Position numbers and translations under genes: made by a program
Shown: piece by piece, positions 62,781-64,000 of the stretch
Position numbering within the stretch: the stretch's first letter is position 1
Layout of the letters: every line of letters begins with the position of its first letter
Notes under the pieces: generated by a model
The model's input: the letters and a program-made list of their open reading frames with translations, nothing else
Databases searched by the model: none
Told to the model about the DNA's origin: nothing
From: GCA-2794515 sp034436155
Lineage (GTDB): Bacteria > Chloroflexota > Anaerolineae > Aggregatilineales > Phototrophicaceae
Length of the DNA: 64,000 bases
Reading direction: 5' to 3'
Assembly: GCA_034436155.1 (NCBI GenBank)
Contig: DAOTVP010000047.1
Location: 1 to 64,000 of the forward strand

Positions 62781-63947
62781 ATGAGAAAATTGACCCTCTT
62801 TTGGATGTTTTTCATCGTTATTGGTATTGCCAACGCCCAATCGAATCCCGCTTTATCTGATTTGATCATCGCCACCGTACCCGCCACTCACGATCGCATC
62901 ATCATTCACGATGTGAACACGGGTGGCGAGAGAATCCTCACCTTTCCGATTATTGGTCAATTACACCTGTGGGATTTTTCGCCCGATGGTTGTCGTGTCT
63001 TATTCACAGTCGATTCGACTTCTGTTGGGATGCCGAAATTATACAGCGCCCGTTTAGACGGGAGCGATGTGCGTGATATGGTGCAATTTTCGGAATTGGG
63101 CGCGAATGATTGGGGGGTATGGGAGCCGACATGGAGTGCCAACGGACGCATTGCCTTCACCATGTATCGCATGTTGCAAGGGCAACGGGGTCTCGAAAAA
63201 CAATCACATATCGCATGGATAGACGGGGCAGGTGGCATACCCGATTTTTATAGCCGTACCGGGCGCGAATTCAGCCCAACATGGTCGCCCGATGGGCAAT
63301 GGTTGGCGTATGTCAGTTATGACCCGCGTGTACCGGGTGCTGATGCCTTTTCGACAGCCGTCCCAACCCCACAAGGGCAGGTGGGCGAGCCGTTACCGAC
63401 CATTGACGAAGCCGATTTGTGGGTCGTCAGCACCGATGGCATGACCAAATATCAACTCACTCGTTTTGATATTGGCAGTATGCGTTCCCCGCGTTGGAGT
63501 CCAGATAGCCAAATCATCAGTTTTATTTATTCGGGACGCGCATTTCAAGATACGTTCTGGATGGTCGCCAATAGTCCAAGCGCGATGCTCACTCGCCTGA
63601 GCGAAAAAGCCAATTTGACACTTGACCATGTGTGGTTTCCAGATGGGAGCGCGATGTTGGCATCGGTGCGGAATTTGCGCGATATTCAACAAAATTATCT
63701 GTGGGTGATCCCATTGATTGGCAATGCTGATGAAAGTGCCACTATTTATCTGAATGACCCCGTGTTTTCGTATACTGATTTTCCGCGTTTCAGCCCTGAT
63801 GGTCGCTATTTGGCGTTCCGTAACGAATATCGGTTGATTATCTACGATATCTCGGTTGGTACATGGACGGTCTATGATGAAGATGCACTTGGCAATACTC
63901 CCCCCGTTTGGTCGCCGATAGGATACAGAGGTGAGGGCAGTTGTTAG
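62781..63947 (+). CDS. Secreted TolB-like beta-propeller protein
   Basis: 388 residues from ATG 62781 with GGAG six bases upstream. Signal peptide about 1-20 (IANAQ), then PD40 repeats (FSPDGCRVLF, WSANGRIAFT, WSPDGQWLAYV, WSPDSQIISF, FSPDGRYLAF). The last unit WSPIGYRGEGSC lacks the usual hydrophobic strand, so the C-terminus may have been shortened. Divergent from the sugar operon. Nothing further is visible in the last 53 bases. Confidence 0.82.
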   Translation: MRKLTLFWMFFIVIGIANAQSNPALSDLIIATVPATHDRIIIHDVNTGGERILTFPIIGQLHLWDFSPDGCRVLFTVDSTSVGMPKLYSARLDGSDVRDMVQFSELGANDWGVWEPTWSANGRIAFTMYRMLQGQRGLEKQSHIAWIDGAGGIPDFYSRTGREFSPTWSPDGQWLAYVSYDPRVPGADAFSTAVPTPQGQVGEPLPTIDEADLWVVSTDGMTKYQLTRFDIGSMRSPRWSPDSQIISFIYSGRAFQDTFWMVANSPSAMLTRLSEKANLTLDHVWFPDGSAMLASVRNLRDIQQNYLWVIPLIGNADESATIYLNDPVFSYTDFPRFSPDGRYLAFRNEYRLIIYDISVGTWTVYDEDALGNTPPVWSPIGYRGEGSC

Positions 63948-64000
63948 ACATCCTAGACCATATTCTAGCTGATTTATAACCAATGTACTAAGTCTATTCG

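Noticed and set aside
1..64000. tRNA, rRNA, CRISPR arrays, prophage or integrase modules
   Set aside because: The intergenic gaps were read for cloverleaf/anticodon patterns, direct repeats with spacers and integrase-like frames; none was found.

Overview
The window looks like a chromosomal segment of a Chloroflexota bacterium, probably Anaerolineae-like. This rests on gene style, not on a search: single-TM Ser/Thr kinases and other membrane proteins with long Thr/Pro linkers (TPTxTPTxTP), many TolB/PD40 beta-propeller proteins, immune-inhibitor-A-like secreted proteins, large GT-C glycosyltransferases, and housekeeping genes scattered singly (dnaN, asnS, sigA, coaBC, sdh). No rRNA, tRNA, CRISPR array or phage module was recognised.

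Layout. 1-190: 3' end of an IS200/IS605-type tnpB with its right-end hairpin, the expected 3' scaffold of an omega RNA. 229-3691: two overlapping genes for a membrane-anchored protein and a secreted zinc metallopeptidase. 3863-8778 (minus): a signalling cluster of a NarL-type regulator, a 944-residue hybrid-sensor histidine kinase and three tandem CheY-like receivers. 8881-22416: sugar-nucleotide epimerase, three tandem beta-propeller membrane proteins, coaBC, two secreted/membrane proteins, a structured intergenic RNA candidate, dnaN, a second epimerase and a HEAT-like membrane protein. 22424-32563: GT-C glycosyltransferases, a DUF4231/SLATT-like membrane protein, a kinase translationally coupled to an M28 peptidase, and a GT4 glycosyltransferase. 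32767-45748: asnS, a flippase-like membrane protein, sigA with a very acidic N-terminus, yceD (DUF177), a 1265-residue receptor-like kinase, a MalY/PatB C-S lyase, a HerA-like ATPase and a restriction-endonuclease-like orphan. 45827-51891: PLD-like protein, acidic protein, then succinate dehydrogenase with fused SdhC-SdhD. 52084-64000: another GT-C enzyme, DUF4058, VanW-like protein, lipoprotein, SH3b protein, a sugar ABC importer without its ATPase, and a final beta-propeller protein.

The strongest unexplained signal is a dense set of short palindromic elements in almost every longer intergenic gap, in several recognisable classes (ggacgcgc..gcgcgtcc; gggacgat..atcgtccc; ggcggat..atccgcc; ccccctcccc..gggaggggg; and a perfect 30-bp palindrome). 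Some lie in frame inside coding regions: two paralogous GT-C glycosyltransferases each carry a cluster at a different loop, each paralog lacking the other's insertion, and a metallopeptidase signal region contains the perfect palindrome. This suggests repeat invasion creating new protein segments, analogous to Rickettsia palindromic elements. The second notable signal is 18734-18949: an H-type pseudoknot, three hairpins and a rho-independent terminator with no ORF, upstream of dnaN.
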